Counted from the stretch's first letter, positions 51,236 through 60,531 are shown. The stretch is 64,000 nt of DNA from CAVUOA01 sp963742955 (GCA_963742955.1 CAVUOA010000009.1:1107761-1171760); one strand, 5' to 3'. Notes: generated from the letters alone by a model not told the origin. A program made the numbers and translations.

Positions 51236-51465
51236 TTACTGATCCACTTTTTGATATCCTCTTTTTTCGGAACCTTGCCTACGCTCTTGACCTCGCCGTC
51301 CACCACCACAGCCGGCGTGCCGAACACGCCGTAGCCGGTAATTTCAATGATGTCCGTCACATGGCCGACGGTAGCCGCCACGCCGACCTCTGCCACTGCT
51401 TCCTTAACGATCTTTTCCGTTTGCTGACATTTCGGGCATCCAGGCCCCAGCACTTTAATGTCCAT
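51232..51465 (-). CDS. Small cytoplasmic thioredoxin-like protein (TM0996/MTH895 type)
   Basis: 77 residues: MDIKVLGPGCPKCQQTEKIV carries the CPKC pair; the end, GVFGTPAVVVDGEVKSVGKVP, carries the cis-proline. This size and wording match the redox-active disulfide protein 2 family, often encoded beside permeases and arsenic genes. It would feed electrons to the CcdA-like protein. Translationally coupled to the exported thioredoxin downstream. Confidence 0.92.
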   Translation of the reverse strand: MDIKVLGPGCPKCQQTEKIVKEAVAEVGVAATVGHVTDIIEITGYGVFGTPAVVVDGEVKSVGKVPKKEDIKKWISK

Positions 51466-51565
51466 TTTATTTCTCTTTTCTGTTTTTGTTATTCTAACCT
51501 GGACAAGCTATAGCCAAAAAAAATCTAATCACGCACGCAGCACCCCGGCAGCAACAACGCACTTT

Positions 51566-52366
51566 TTACCGCAGCACTCCATAAATCAGCCATATTACGA
51601 TGACCAGCAGCAATAATGCAAAATATTTCTTCAGCCGCGATTGATCAATTTTGATGGATAAACGAGGCCCGATTTGCGAGCCGATTAACACGCCGGCCGC
51701 CAAAAAAGCAGTAAGCAAAAAGTCAAAATGACCCCGCAGCGCGTGGCCGGCAAACCCAGTCAAAGCAGTCAAGCCGATCATCAGCGAGGAACTCCCCACC
51801 GCAATGCTCATGGGAACACCGCCCAACACGACCACGGCGGGCACCTTCAAAAGACCCCCGCCGACGCCCAGCATACCGGCAATGAATCCGGCCAGGAGCA
51901 TTATCGGTATGAGGAACAGAACGTTTATGGTGTAAGGCACGGCCACGCCGGTGCGATGCCACAGCCACCATTGATTTGAAGTGGAAGCTGCTACCACCGC
52001 CGCTTTGGGCGGTCTGTACATATAGTACGCGCCTACTAAAAGCACGCCGGCAAAACATAGCTTTGCAAAAACGGCAGGAAAATACGGAGACAAATAACCG
52101 CCCAAAAAAGCACCGATGTTGGTAGGAGGTTCAATCAACAATACAAGTTTCCAATCCACCGTCCGGGCCTTGGCAAACACCAGCATGGAGGAAAGCGACA
52201 CTACCATGATCAACACCTGGCTGGTGGTCGCAGCCACGTACATCGGCACGGAAAGTGCCAGCAACATCGGAACGTAAAAAGCCCCACCGCCCTGGCCCAA
52301 CATCGAAAAGACGGTTGAAACCATCAAAAAAATAAAAAACAAGAGCACCAACATCTGGACGGACAT
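51566..52366 (-). CDS. Sulfite exporter TauE/SafE family permease
   Basis: 266 residues, about eight helices, with the two-fold repeat of the family: FSMLGQGGGAFYVPMLLAL in the first half and AGMLGVGGGLLKVPAVVVLGG in the second. The family exports organosulfur or sulfur anions such as sulfite and sulfoacetate. Located between FmdE and thioredoxin genes and close to a tetrathionate-reductase-like operon, export of a sulfur oxyanion is a reasonable guess. Confidence 0.9.
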   Translation of the reverse strand: MSVQMLVLLFFIFLMVSTVFSMLGQGGGAFYVPMLLALSVPMYVAATTSQVLIMVVSLSSMLVFAKARTVDWKLVLLIEPPTNIGAFLGGYLSPYFPAVFAKLCFAGVLLVGAYYMYRPPKAAVVAASTSNQWWLWHRTGVAVPYTINVLFLIPIMLLAGFIAGMLGVGGGLLKVPAVVVLGGVPMSIAVGSSSLMIGLTALTGFAGHALRGHFDFLLTAFLAAGVLIGSQIGPRLSIKIDQSRLKKYFALLLLVIVIWLIYGVLR

Positions 52367-52507
52367 TGCATCTCCTCCCTATGCGAAGCCCAGCAGCAGA
52401 ATGCATTGAGCGCTGCGGTAGAGGGGCTGGAATCCGACGCCTGGAGTTTCAGCCCTTTTATTCCGGTGCGACGGTTACACCACGCGGTCAGCCCCCAGTC
52501 ATCTATT

Positions 52508-53116
52508 TCAATCTACATAGCCGGAGCAGGGAATGCAGACCAATCGGTCGCTCTCTGCGACTCGGAGCTTGTTTACAAAAGTTAGTTCGCCGCAGTTGGC
52601 ACAACGCTTTGCCGTGAAAATGGCTTTGCCCTTCTTAACGACTGTTTGATGTACCTCGCCGATGTCCAAAAACATACCCTCGTCTATTGAAAGAATTCGA
52701 TCTACGAGAGGATCGGTGATCTCCGGCGCGATATCCTGTGGCGGCACACCGTCTTTGCGCTTCCGAACAAAGGGCGAAGCCAGGGCCTTTTCGAAGAAAT
52801 CGGGCTTGAGCGATACGCGTACCGCACGGCCGGTCGCCTGATCAATCAAGGTAAAGGCCATCTTATTGAAATATTGTTTTTCGATATTCGATTTGCCGTA
52901 AGTGCAGCCGGTTGCGGTCATGATGCCGTCGAGAAAGCAGCCCGCGGCATGCCCCTTGCCGGTTTCCGCGACCACGAAAAGCTCTTTATCCTGTGCTCGC
53001 TCCACGTTAAGGGTCGTCATGGCGGCCATCCCGGCCCTCAGTCCGAGAGGCATGGCCGGGCACTTATGACCGTGAAACTTCAAACCGATTTCGAACAGCT
53101 CCTTAAGATCTTTCAT
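52508..53116 (-). CDS. FmdE-family protein with C-terminal zinc ribbon (copy 1)
   Basis: 202 residues. The N-terminal FmdE core begins GLKFHGHKCPAMPLGLRAGMAAM; after GCTYGKSNIEK and AFTLIDQATGRAVRV, the C-terminal knuckle is CANCGELTFVNKLRV and CIPCSGYVD. The family was named for a gene in a molybdenum formylmethanofuran dehydrogenase operon; bacterial members accompany molybdoenzymes and bind metal, but no biochemical role is settled. A second member (59821) lies in the adjacent reductase operon. ArsR 2 is encoded 127 bp upstream on the same strand. Confidence 0.88.
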   Translation of the reverse strand: MKDLKELFEIGLKFHGHKCPAMPLGLRAGMAAMTTLNVERAQDKELFVVAETGKGHAAGCFLDGIMTATGCTYGKSNIEKQYFNKMAFTLIDQATGRAVRVSLKPDFFEKALASPFVRKRKDGVPPQDIAPEITDPLVDRILSIDEGMFLDIGEVHQTVVKKGKAIFTAKRCANCGELTFVNKLRVAESDRLVCIPCSGYVD

Positions 53117-53242
53117 AACAATTGCTCCTTTCCTTGTGATGGTTTTTCTCTGTCTCTCTGATCCAGTCGTTCGGATAAGAATTGCTGAATCGATATATTC
53201 TGATTCATCTATATTAAAAACAAAAAAAATTCCCCCACCCGA

Positions 53243-53587
53243 TTATTTCCGGCAGAGCTCTTGCCGGGACACGAACGGAGCCCTTTTCGCCATCGCGGAG
53301 ACTTCCCGGTCGTCATTCAGCCAGGATTTCAGTTCCCGCAACAAACCGCCAGCGTAAGGGTTGGTTTTGCCGTCCGTCAGAAAGTAATTAACCCACAGGC
53401 CATCTTTGGAGTAATCTACCAAGCCGGCTTCCTCCAAAATTTTCAGATGCTTCGATACCGTCGGTTGGGCAATCCCCAAAAGCGCCTGCAGTTCACAGAC
53501 GCACATGGTCTTGTGCTGCAGCAGCTTGATCAGTTTCACTCGATTGGGGTCCGACAAGGCTTTCATGACTTTGATGAATGCTCTCAT
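53243..53587 (-). CDS. ArsR-family regulator (second copy) at the divergent respiratory promoter
   Basis: 114 residues with TMCVCELQALLGIAQPTVSKHLKILEEAGLVDYSKDG: winged helix with the C29-x-C31 pair in the recognition helix region. This arrangement is shared with arsenite sensors, but relatives sensing persulfide use other cysteines. It is divergent from the TtrBCA-like operon, with a 24 bp palindrome ten bases from its start, so it probably controls itself and possibly both flanking operons. The inducer is uncertain: a metalloid or a reactive sulfur species. Confidence 0.9.
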   Translation of the reverse strand: MRAFIKVMKALSDPNRVKLIKLLQHKTMCVCELQALLGIAQPTVSKHLKILEEAGLVDYSKDGLWVNYFLTDGKTNPYAGGLLRELKSWLNDDREVSAMAKRAPFVSRQELCRK

Positions 53588-53596
53588 AGTTACACC

Positions 53597-53620
53597 TTAT
53601 ATTCATATATATAAATATAA
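53597..53620. promoter_or_regulatory. ArsR operator in the divergent intergenic region
   Basis: TTATATTCATA, TA, TATAAATATAA: two 11 bp half-sites (one mismatch) around a 2 bp centre, located 9 bp upstream of the arsR ATG. AT-rich palindromes of this kind are typical ArsR-family sites. Confidence 0.65.
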
Positions 53621-53700
53621 TCCAGACCTAATTTTTTTGTCAAGGACTTTTTTAGACCCGACTGCGCCAACAAACCCTCCTAAACCAGATCACGCCTTTT

Positions 53701-53730
53701 TTGAAAAATACCGCCTCTTCAAATTATAAA
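53701..53730 (+). promoter_or_regulatory. Candidate promoter of the TtrBCA-like operon
   Basis: TTGAAA at 53701-53706 and TTATAA/TATAAA at 53724-53730 with 17-18 bp between them. Downstream, CTTGGCT (53754-53760) and AGCCAAG (53784-53790) form a 7 bp inverted repeat in the leader, before AAGGAGG and the start codon. The ArsR palindrome lies about 80 bp upstream. Confidence 0.5.
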
Positions 53731-53822
53731 TACAACTTTCACCTTATTTTAAGCTTGGCTCTCCTTTTGATAGCCTCCGCGTAAGCCAAGATACGGTCCT
53801 CACCATAAGGAGGTTCATGGTC

Positions 53823-54770
53823 ATGGAAAAAGATCAAGCAAACCTAGACATGCAAGAGCCTGCTGTTGGGCAAAAAAAGAGTGTGCCGGGGCGCGCGCGT
53901 ACGCCGCACCAACCCGAGAGAAGGGATTTTCTGCAAAAGGTCCTTTTGGGAACGGCAACCATCGCCGGCGTGGTTCTCGTTTCGGAGGGGAAGGCCCGCG
54001 CGTCGGCCCCTGAGGCCGATTTGAGTGTGGCCGGCCCTTTGGTAGCTCCCGAGGCTCTCGCTGATGGCAACCTGTTGGAGAGGATGCGGCATGACCTGCT
54101 GCGAGCCATGAAAAAGCCGGTCGCGGAGCGCAAATGGGTCATGATCATCGACCAACAAAAATGCATCGGCTGTTGTGCCTGCAATGTCTCCTGCAACGCT
54201 GAAAACAATCTGCCGCCGGGAGTCGTCTACCGGCCGGTGCTGAGGCAGGAGATCGGGAAATACCCCAATGTGGGCAGGATATTTACCCCGAAGCCGTGCA
54301 TGCATTGCGACAATCCCCCATGCGTTCCGGTTTGCCCGGTAAAAGCCACCTGGAAGCGGGAAGACGGCACCGTGGTCGTGGACTACACCATCTGCATCGG
54401 CTGCCGCAATTGCCTGGAGGCATGCCCGTACAGCGCGAGGACCGCAGATTTTGGCGAGTTTTATGGCATGGGGACACCGGAAATCATGCCGTACGAAACC
54501 CGCCCGAACTATGAATACAGCCAGGAGTGGAAGCGCAAGCCAAACAGTGATGATTCGCCGGTGGGCAACGCACGCAAATGCCAATTCTGCCTGCATCGCC
54601 TGCGGGAGGGCATGCTCCCCGCCTGTGTGACCACCTGCCTGGGCGGTGCGACATACTTCGGGGACTGCAACGACAAGAGCAGCGTCGTCAGCAAGTTGCT
54701 GGGGTCTCCCCGGGTGAGACAACTGAAACCGGAACTCGGGACCCAACCTTCCGTATTTTATTTGACGTAA
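53823..54770 (+). CDS. ttrB: Iron-sulfur subunit of a tetrathionate-reductase-like enzyme (TtrB-like)
   Basis: 315 residues from the ATG at 53823; an ATG two codons earlier is too close to AAGGAGG. A Tat signal is present (QPERRDFLQKVLLG, then a hydrophobic stretch), unusually placed after about 30 polar residues. Four 4Fe-4S motifs follow: CIGCCACNVSC, CMHCDNPPCVPVCP, CIGCRNCLEACP and CQFCLHRLREGMLPACVTTC, as in NrfC, PsrB and TtrB. It would pass electrons from the NrfD-like subunit to the molybdenum subunit. The gene order B-C-A equals that of Salmonella ttrBCA and of the selenate reductase operon srdBCA. Confidence 0.88.
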   Translation: MEKDQANLDMQEPAVGQKKSVPGRARTPHQPERRDFLQKVLLGTATIAGVVLVSEGKARASAPEADLSVAGPLVAPEALADGNLLERMRHDLLRAMKKPVAERKWVMIIDQQKCIGCCACNVSCNAENNLPPGVVYRPVLRQEIGKYPNVGRIFTPKPCMHCDNPPCVPVCPVKATWKREDGTVVVDYTICIGCRNCLEACPYSARTADFGEFYGMGTPEIMPYETRPNYEYSQEWKRKPNSDDSPVGNARKCQFCLHRLREGMLPACVTTCLGGATYFGDCNDKSSVVSKLLGSPRVRQLKPELGTQPSVFYLT

Positions 54771-54784
54771 GTGGAGGCGAAACA

Positions 54785-55933
54785 ATGGAAAAATCGACCA
54801 AATGGATTGGCTGGGCCATATGGCTCATCGCCATGGCATGGGGAGTTTTCGGCGTCTCGCAGCGCCTGCTCCACGGGGAGTTGCAGGTTAACTACGGCAG
54901 TTACATCCCATGGGGTCTCTGGGTGGCGGGCAAGGTGTATTTGGTGGGACTGGGGGTGGGCGCCTCGCTGTTTGCCTGGATAGTCTACGCGTTCAACCTG
55001 AAAAGGTATTTTCTCCTGGCTCGTCAGGCCCTGCTCGTCTCTGCCATCGCCCTGATGATGGGAATGCTCGTGATTGCCTTTGACTTGGGCCATATCTGGC
55101 GCGCCTTGGAACCTCTTTACCGTCCTCAATTTCGTTCGTTGCTCGCCTGGGCGACGTGGTTGACCGTTATTAACCTGCTGTATGTCATGCTGGTCTTTTA
55201 TTTGGATGTCACCTCCAAAGCGGAACTCGGCTCGCGGCGCACGCTCGGCTGGATCGGGGTTTTCCTTGGAATAGCATTTTCCGGCTGCAACGGCGCGGAA
55301 TTCGCCGCACTTATCGCCCATCCGTATTGGAACTCCACACTGGGACCTATCCTTTCCATCGCTGGGGACCTTCTTTCCGGATTCGCCCTGGTGCTCTTTT
55401 TGGGCGCATGCTTTCATAAGGGCCTGTGGGAAAGCGATGCCCCTCCGCCTGCTCAGCTCAGCAGGGTTGTCCTGGGCCTGATTCTCCTTGTGCTTATCCT
55501 CCAGTGGTCCGAGTATTCCATCTCGGCATGGTACGGAGTTGGACAGGAGACGACGCTGCATAACGATGTCCTGTTCGGGTCCTCGTGGTATCTTTTTTGG
55601 ATCGGGCAGGTGCTCATCGGGTTGATCATCCCCGCCGCCCTCCTCCTGTGGCACCCGGCAAGCCGCGCTGCGGCCGGCTTGGGCGGGCTCCTGGCGGCGG
55701 CGGCTTACTTCGTCGCCCGCTACAACCTGGTTCTCCCCGGTCAGACGACCCCCACTTTCGAGGGGCTCCAGGACGCCTACATGGACCCTCGCCTCACCGT
55801 GGTCTATTCGCCGTCGTCTGTGGAATGGGCCGTTCTCGTTTTCTGTGTGGCCCTCGGAATCGGCATGTTCATATGGGGGCGGCGCCTTGTTCCGCAGCTG
55901 AAGGACATTCACATTGCCCAAGAAGGAGCTTAA
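54785..55933 (+). CDS. ttrC: NrfD/PsrC-type membrane anchor (TtrC-like)
   Basis: 382 residues from the ATG at 54785, preceded by GGAGGCG; about nine to ten helices. It starts with WIGWAIWLIAMAWGVFGV and has INYG-like LQVNYGSYIPWGLWVAGKVYLVGL, AFDLGHIWRALEPLYRPQFRSLLAW and FSGCNGAEFAALIAHPYWNS, which fit the polysulfide reductase NrfD family that oxidises menaquinol. Starts 14 bp after the TtrB-like stop and ends 4 bp before the catalytic subunit. Confidence 0.9.
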   Translation: MEKSTKWIGWAIWLIAMAWGVFGVSQRLLHGELQVNYGSYIPWGLWVAGKVYLVGLGVGASLFAWIVYAFNLKRYFLLARQALLVSAIALMMGMLVIAFDLGHIWRALEPLYRPQFRSLLAWATWLTVINLLYVMLVFYLDVTSKAELGSRRTLGWIGVFLGIAFSGCNGAEFAALIAHPYWNSTLGPILSIAGDLLSGFALVLFLGACFHKGLWESDAPPPAQLSRVVLGLILLVLILQWSEYSISAWYGVGQETTLHNDVLFGSSWYLFWIGQVLIGLIIPAALLLWHPASRAAAGLGGLLAAAAYFVARYNLVLPGQTTPTFEGLQDAYMDPRLTVVYSPSSVEWAVLVFCVALGIGMFIWGRRLVPQLKDIHIAQEGA

Positions 55934-55937
55934 GTCC

Positions 55938-58900
55938 ATGAAGAAACCACTTTGCGATGAGATCACCGGCAAGCAAGCCTTGGTGGACCATAATTTGCTC
56001 GAAGGACCGACAGGAACCACGGGCGTTACCCGCCGGGCTTTTTTCAAGTGCAGCGCCCTGGTGGGAGGCTGCGCGGCCTTGGCCTCCCAGGTCGATGCGC
56101 TTTCCCAGCTCTTTGTTCCTGGAGCCATGGCAGCTGAAAGTGAAAAATTTGCCCCGTACGTTCTCGCTCAGCCCCAGAACATGATCTATACGACCTGTCT
56201 CCAGTGTCATACCGGCTGCCAGCTCAAAGCAAAATTCTGGGATGGGGCACTTGCCAAAATCAGCGGGAATCCATACGCTCCCCAGGACTATCTGCCCCAG
56301 ATTCCTTACGATACCAAACCCCAGGACACGGCGACCATCGATGGCAAGCTCTGTCCCAAGGGCCAGGCCGGCATCCAGACGTACTACGACCCTTACCGGG
56401 TCCGCAAAGTGCTGAAGCGGGACGGCGAACGCGGCTCGAACCGGTGGAAGAGCATTCCCTTCGACCAGTTCCTCACGGAAGTCACCCAGGGGGGCAAGCT
56501 GTTTTCGTCGGCCGGCGACACACGCGAATACCCCGGGTTCAAGGATGTCATCGTGCTCAAGGACGCCGAGCTGAGCAAGAACATGGCTGCGGATGCCAAA
56601 AAAGTCGGCAAGGGCGAAATGAGCGTCGAGGACTTCAAGGCCAAATACAGCCAGCATCTGGATGCTCTCATCGATCCCAATCATCCGGATTTGGGACCGA
56701 AGAACAACCAGTTCGTTTTCATGGCCGGCCGCATTCAGCCCGGGCGGGTCGAACTCATGCACTGGTTCACCAACAAGGCGGCCGGATCGGTTAACGCTTA
56801 CGAGCATACCACCATCTGCGAGCAGTCGCACCATCGGGCCTATGCAATGATGACCGGCGGCAAGACCGGGCATATGAAACCGGACTTGATGAATTGTGAA
56901 TTCGTTCTGTTCTGGGGAACGGGAGCCTATTCGGCCAACTTCGGCATGACCAACATGGCCGAGAAGGTGACTGCGGGCAGGCTGGAGCGCGGCATGAAGA
57001 CGGCCGTGGTCGACCCGCGGCTTTCCAATGACGCGGCCCACGCCGATTGGTGGTTGCCGGTCAAGCCTACCGAAAACGTGGCGTTGGCCATGGCCATGAT
57101 CCGCTGGATCATCGAAAACCGGCGCTTCGATCAGCGTTACCTGGAAAACGCTAACAAGGCAGCCGCAATTGCAGACGGGGAGCCGACCTGGAGCAATGCC
57201 GCCTATCTCGTCAAAATCGTTGACGGCCATCCGTTAGAGCTCCTCAAGGCTTCAGAGGCCGGTGTCGGCAGTGAGAAGCAATTCGTAGTGAGCCGCGAAG
57301 GAAAGCTGTTGCCCATCGATCCCGCCAATGAAGCATCCGCCGTGGAAGGGGACCTTTTCATCAAGACCACGGCCGGATCCTTCGAGGTCAAGAGCGCTTT
57401 CCAACTCCTCACCGAGGAGGCGTTCGCCAAGTCGTTGCAGGAACGTGCCGACCAATGCGGGATCGAGCTTCAAACGATCATCGACGTGGCGCGGGAGCTG
57501 ACCTCGCACGGCAAGCGCGCCGCCGTGGAGATGTACCGGGGACCGGTGCAGAACCCGGACGGCTACTACGCCGGATGTGCCGTTATCACCCTGAATCTCC
57601 TTCTGGGCAATGCCGACTACGTCGGAGGGCTGATCATGGGGGGTGGAGAATGGAAATCGTTCGGGGTACCTTCAAGCCCTTATGATTTCTCCAAGATGTT
57701 CCCCGGAAGCCTCACCAATTTCGGGGTAAAGGTCACAAGAGAGGGCACTCGCTACGAGGACTCCACTCTGTTCAAAGAGCACGGGTATCCGGCTAAGAGA
57801 CCCTGGTATCCCTTTACCGGCAACGTTTATCAGGAAATCCTGCCGTCCTTCGGCATGGGGTATCCCTATTTGGGCAAAATCCTGTTTCTGCACATGGGTA
57901 CCCCCGCCCTGTCCATTCCCGGCGGCAACCAGCACATCATTCAGACGCTCAAGAACCCTGACAAGGTGCCCTTGTTCATCGCCTCGGATATCATCATCGG
58001 TGAAAGCTCCATGTATGCTGACTATATTATGCCCGATCTGACTTTCCTGGAGCGATGGGGAGCGCCCGGAACGACACCCGATGTACCCACCCGGCAGAGC
58101 AAGGTGCGCCAGCCGGCAGCCATCCCCATGACCGAAGATATTACGGTGGACGGCGAGAAAATGCCCTTGTGCATGGAGGCGTTCCTCATTGCGGTGGCGA
58201 AAAAGCTCAACCTCCCCGGATTCGGCAAGAATGCTTTTGGCCAGGGGATGAACTTCGACCGCCCCGAAGATTGGTACTTAAAGTTCATCGCCAACCAGGC
58301 TTATGGAAGCAAGGAAAACGATGCCGTGCCCGATGCCGACAACCAGGAGATGGAACTTTTCCGGCAGGCGCGACGGCATCTGCCCAAATCGGTCTTCGAC
58401 GAGGGGCTTTGGAAGAAGGCTCTCAGGTCCGAAACGGAGTGGCGCAAGGTGGTCTATGTCCTCAACCGGGGTGGCCGGTTCGACGGCTATGGGAAGGCCT
58501 ATGGGGTCAAGACAGTAGCCTATAATGGATTTGGAGGAATGTTTCATCTTTTTGTCGAGCAGGTGGCCAAGCAGAAAAACAGCCTCAGTGGAACCTATTT
58601 CAGCGGTGTGCCCGTGGTACAGGGCGAGCGCGACGCTGCAGGCAGCCCGCTGGTGCACCAGGACGCTTATCCCCTCAGACTGTTCACGTTCAAAGAGCCA
58701 TTTGGAGGCCAGTCCCGCACCATCTCCAATTACTGGAGCAACATCTCCCTTCAGCGGGAGAATAAGATCTGGATCAACAGCGAGGACGCCAAGCGTTTCG
58801 GATTGAAGCCGGATCAGCGTGTGCGCATGGTTTCCCAGGTGAATGCCGAAGGAAAGCTCCAGCTTCTGGATGGGGAGAAGCGGGTTCTGGACATGATTGC

Positions 58901-59159
58901 AAAGGTGGAAGTCAAGGAAGGCATCCGTCCCGGCACCGTTGCCGCCTCCTGGCACTACGGTCACTGGGCCTACGGCTCCCATGATGTGGTTGTGGACGGG
59001 CACCTCATCAATGGCGACAAACGCCGGGCAGCCGGAATTTGCCCCAATCATGTGATGCAGTTGGACCCGGTGGTCAAAGACGTGTGCATCACGGATCCAA
59101 TCGGCGGCAGCGCTTCGTTCAGCAGCACCATGGTGAACCTGTTGCCCTTGAACGAATAG
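55938..59159 (+). CDS. ttrA: Molybdopterin oxidoreductase, tetrathionate-reductase-like catalytic subunit (TtrA-like)
   Basis: 1073 residues from the ATG at 55938 (AAGGAG upstream). A Tat signal (GVTRRAFFKCSALVGGCAAL) is followed by the 4Fe-4S motif TTCLQCHTGCQ ... KLCPKGQAG. The probable Mo-ligating cysteine is in EHTTICEQSHHR. Segments such as KRDGERGSNRWKSIPFDQFL, DPNHPDLGPKNNQFV, GHMKPDLMNCEFVLFWGTGAY and LFIASDIIIGESSMYADYIMPD follow Salmonella TtrA, as I recall that sequence, in order and spacing, and the length is also close. The reaction is probably tetrathionate to thiosulfate in the periplasm; selenate or arsenate cannot be excluded because relatives reduce them. Confidence 0.85.
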   Translation: MKKPLCDEITGKQALVDHNLLEGPTGTTGVTRRAFFKCSALVGGCAALASQVDALSQLFVPGAMAAESEKFAPYVLAQPQNMIYTTCLQCHTGCQLKAKFWDGALAKISGNPYAPQDYLPQIPYDTKPQDTATIDGKLCPKGQAGIQTYYDPYRVRKVLKRDGERGSNRWKSIPFDQFLTEVTQGGKLFSSAGDTREYPGFKDVIVLKDAELSKNMAADAKKVGKGEMSVEDFKAKYSQHLDALIDPNHPDLGPKNNQFVFMAGRIQPGRVELMHWFTNKAAGSVNAYEHTTICEQSHHRAYAMMTGGKTGHMKPDLMNCEFVLFWGTGAYSANFGMTNMAEKVTAGRLERGMKTAVVDPRLSNDAAHADWWLPVKPTENVALAMAMIRWIIENRRFDQRYLENANKAAAIADGEPTWSNAAYLVKIVDGHPLELLKASEAGVGSEKQFVVSREGKLLPIDPANEASAVEGDLFIKTTAGSFEVKSAFQLLTEEAFAKSLQERADQCGIELQTIIDVARELTSHGKRAAVEMYRGPVQNPDGYYAGCAVITLNLLLGNADYVGGLIMGGGEWKSFGVPSSPYDFSKMFPGSLTNFGVKVTREGTRYEDSTLFKEHGYPAKRPWYPFTGNVYQEILPSFGMGYPYLGKILFLHMGTPALSIPGGNQHIIQTLKNPDKVPLFIASDIIIGESSMYADYIMPDLTFLERWGAPGTTPDVPTRQSKVRQPAAIPMTEDITVDGEKMPLCMEAFLIAVAKKLNLPGFGKNAFGQGMNFDRPEDWYLKFIANQAYGSKENDAVPDADNQEMELFRQARRHLPKSVFDEGLWKKALRSETEWRKVVYVLNRGGRFDGYGKAYGVKTVAYNGFGGMFHLFVEQVAKQKNSLSGTYFSGVPVVQGERDAAGSPLVHQDAYPLRLFTFKEPFGGQSRTISNYWSNISLQRENKIWINSEDAKRFGLKPDQRVRMVSQVNAEGKLQLLDGEKRVLDMIAKVEVKEGIRPGTVAASWHYGHWAYGSHDVVVDGHLINGDKRRAAGICPNHVMQLDPVVKDVCITDPIGGSASFSSTMVNLLPLNE

Positions 59160-59222
59160 ACATTCTAACCCCAGACGAGGGGAGGTCCGGGCCCCTAGCC
59201 TCTCTTGGTTCCACGCCGAACG

Positions 59223-59810
59223 ATGATGCGACTCATTCGACAGGTTAAGAAGAAATGGGAGACATTCCTCTGCCCGAAGAAGGTGCGGGTGGCGGTCTTG
59301 GCGATTGCGGTTGTCCTGGCGTGGTTGCCAGCCCAAGCCGGGCAATCGTCTTCTCAGGGAAAGGTGTTGCATATCGATGCTCGTGGCCTTGACCTCCTGT
59401 TGCAATCCGATCCCAATCTGCTTCTTGTCGACGTTCGCACACCTGAAGAGTTGGCAGGTCCGCTGGGCAGGATCCCCCAGTCTCGAAATGTGCCCATGCA
59501 AGCACTTGAAAAAAACCCCGAGCAGTTTCCGCGTGACAAGACCCTGGTGCTCATTTGCCGCAGCGGGCATAGAACCTTGAGGGCGGCCGGGATTCTGGCC
59601 GACCACGGTTACGTAGTCTATACAGTGGAAGGAGGAATGCTGGCCTGGCGCAAACTGCACCCGGAAGCATTGGTGCCAGCGGAAGAGGCACCACCAAAAG
59701 AGCCGCCTGCTTCCGGCCAAACACCGGATACGATAAAGCCATCGCCGCGAGAAGACGGGGGCCGCCACCCTCCGGAGAAAAACTTTCTCGACAATAACAT
59801 GGGCTGCTGA
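59223..59810 (+). CDS. Exported rhodanese-domain protein
   Basis: About 195 residues from tandem ATGs at 59223/59226 (a TTG at 59205 is possible). The N-terminus is a signal sequence (VRVAVLAIAVVLAWLPAQA). One rhodanese domain: LLLVDVRTPEELAGPLGRIPQSRNVP and the active-site loop ICRSGHRTLRAA. A proline-rich low-complexity tail ends in NNMGC. Sulfurtransferases next to sulfur-oxyanion reductases could deliver or remove sulfane sulfur in the periplasm. Confidence 0.88.
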   Translation: MMRLIRQVKKKWETFLCPKKVRVAVLAIAVVLAWLPAQAGQSSSQGKVLHIDARGLDLLLQSDPNLLLVDVRTPEELAGPLGRIPQSRNVPMQALEKNPEQFPRDKTLVLICRSGHRTLRAAGILADHGYVVYTVEGGMLAWRKLHPEALVPAEEAPPKEPPASGQTPDTIKPSPREDGGRHPPEKNFLDNNMGC

Positions 59811-59820
59811 AGGCACCGAT

Positions 59821-60531
59821 ATGAAAGACTTCGAATCGCTTCTATCCGCGTCGGCCGCTGCGCATGGCCATCTGTGCCCAGGGCAGGTGGTGGGTGTGCG
59901 CATGGCCATCCTGGGTTGTCGTCTCATTGGGCTGGATGAGCCGACCCGGCGCGACCAGATCAAGAAGTTGATTGTTTATGTGGAAATGGACCGCTGTGCG
60001 GCCGATGCCGTGGCGCAGGTGACCGGCGTTAAGCTGGGCCGCCGCAGCCTTAAGTTCATGGACTATGGAATTATGGCCGCCACCTTCCTGAACTTGGAAA
60101 CCGGCAAGGCCTTCCGGGTAATTTCCACCGAGGAGGCGCGCGACCTTGCGGCGGTTTACGCAGCCGAGGTGAGCGGGTTGTCCCAGCAGCAGCTCACGGC
60201 CTACTGCCGCATGCCGGACAGCGTGCTTTTCAGGGTCCAACAGGTTCGTGTGCCGATCAAACCGGTCGATCTGCCCGGACCGACCCGGCGCAAGGTCACT
60301 TGTCTTCGGTGCGGGCAGGTCGTCCGAGACGGGCGCGAGGTGGTTTGCGACGGCGGATATATCTGCCGGCCATGCGCGGAGGGTGCTTATTTCTCAAACC
60401 CCAGGGAAATCACCTGGGCGAACATGAACTGGGCTCCCGGCGAGGTGCTCGAACTGGTTGCTCCGCATGATCAGGGGCATCATTTCGAAAAACCCAACAA
60501 GAGGCGAGCGGAAGTGATCGCACTGCGCTGA
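59821..60531 (+). CDS. FmdE-family protein with zinc ribbon (copy 2)
   Basis: 236 residues. FmdE core: SAAAHGHLCPGQVVGVRMAILG, IVYVEMDRCAADAVAQVTGVKLG, LKFMDYGIMAATF. The C-terminal ribbon is CLRCGQVVRDGREVVCDGGYICRPCAEG. It shares the HGHxCP start and zinc ribbon with copy 1 at 52508, but is longer and closer to the FmdE proteins found in formate-dehydrogenase and molybdoenzyme operons. It starts 10 bp after the rhodanese gene, and a molybdopterin-binding protein follows, so assistance in cofactor insertion is likely. Confidence 0.88.
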   Translation: MKDFESLLSASAAAHGHLCPGQVVGVRMAILGCRLIGLDEPTRRDQIKKLIVYVEMDRCAADAVAQVTGVKLGRRSLKFMDYGIMAATFLNLETGKAFRVISTEEARDLAAVYAAEVSGLSQQQLTAYCRMPDSVLFRVQQVRVPIKPVDLPGPTRRKVTCLRCGQVVRDGREVVCDGGYICRPCAEGAYFSNPREITWANMNWAPGEVLELVAPHDQGHHFEKPNKRRAEVIALR

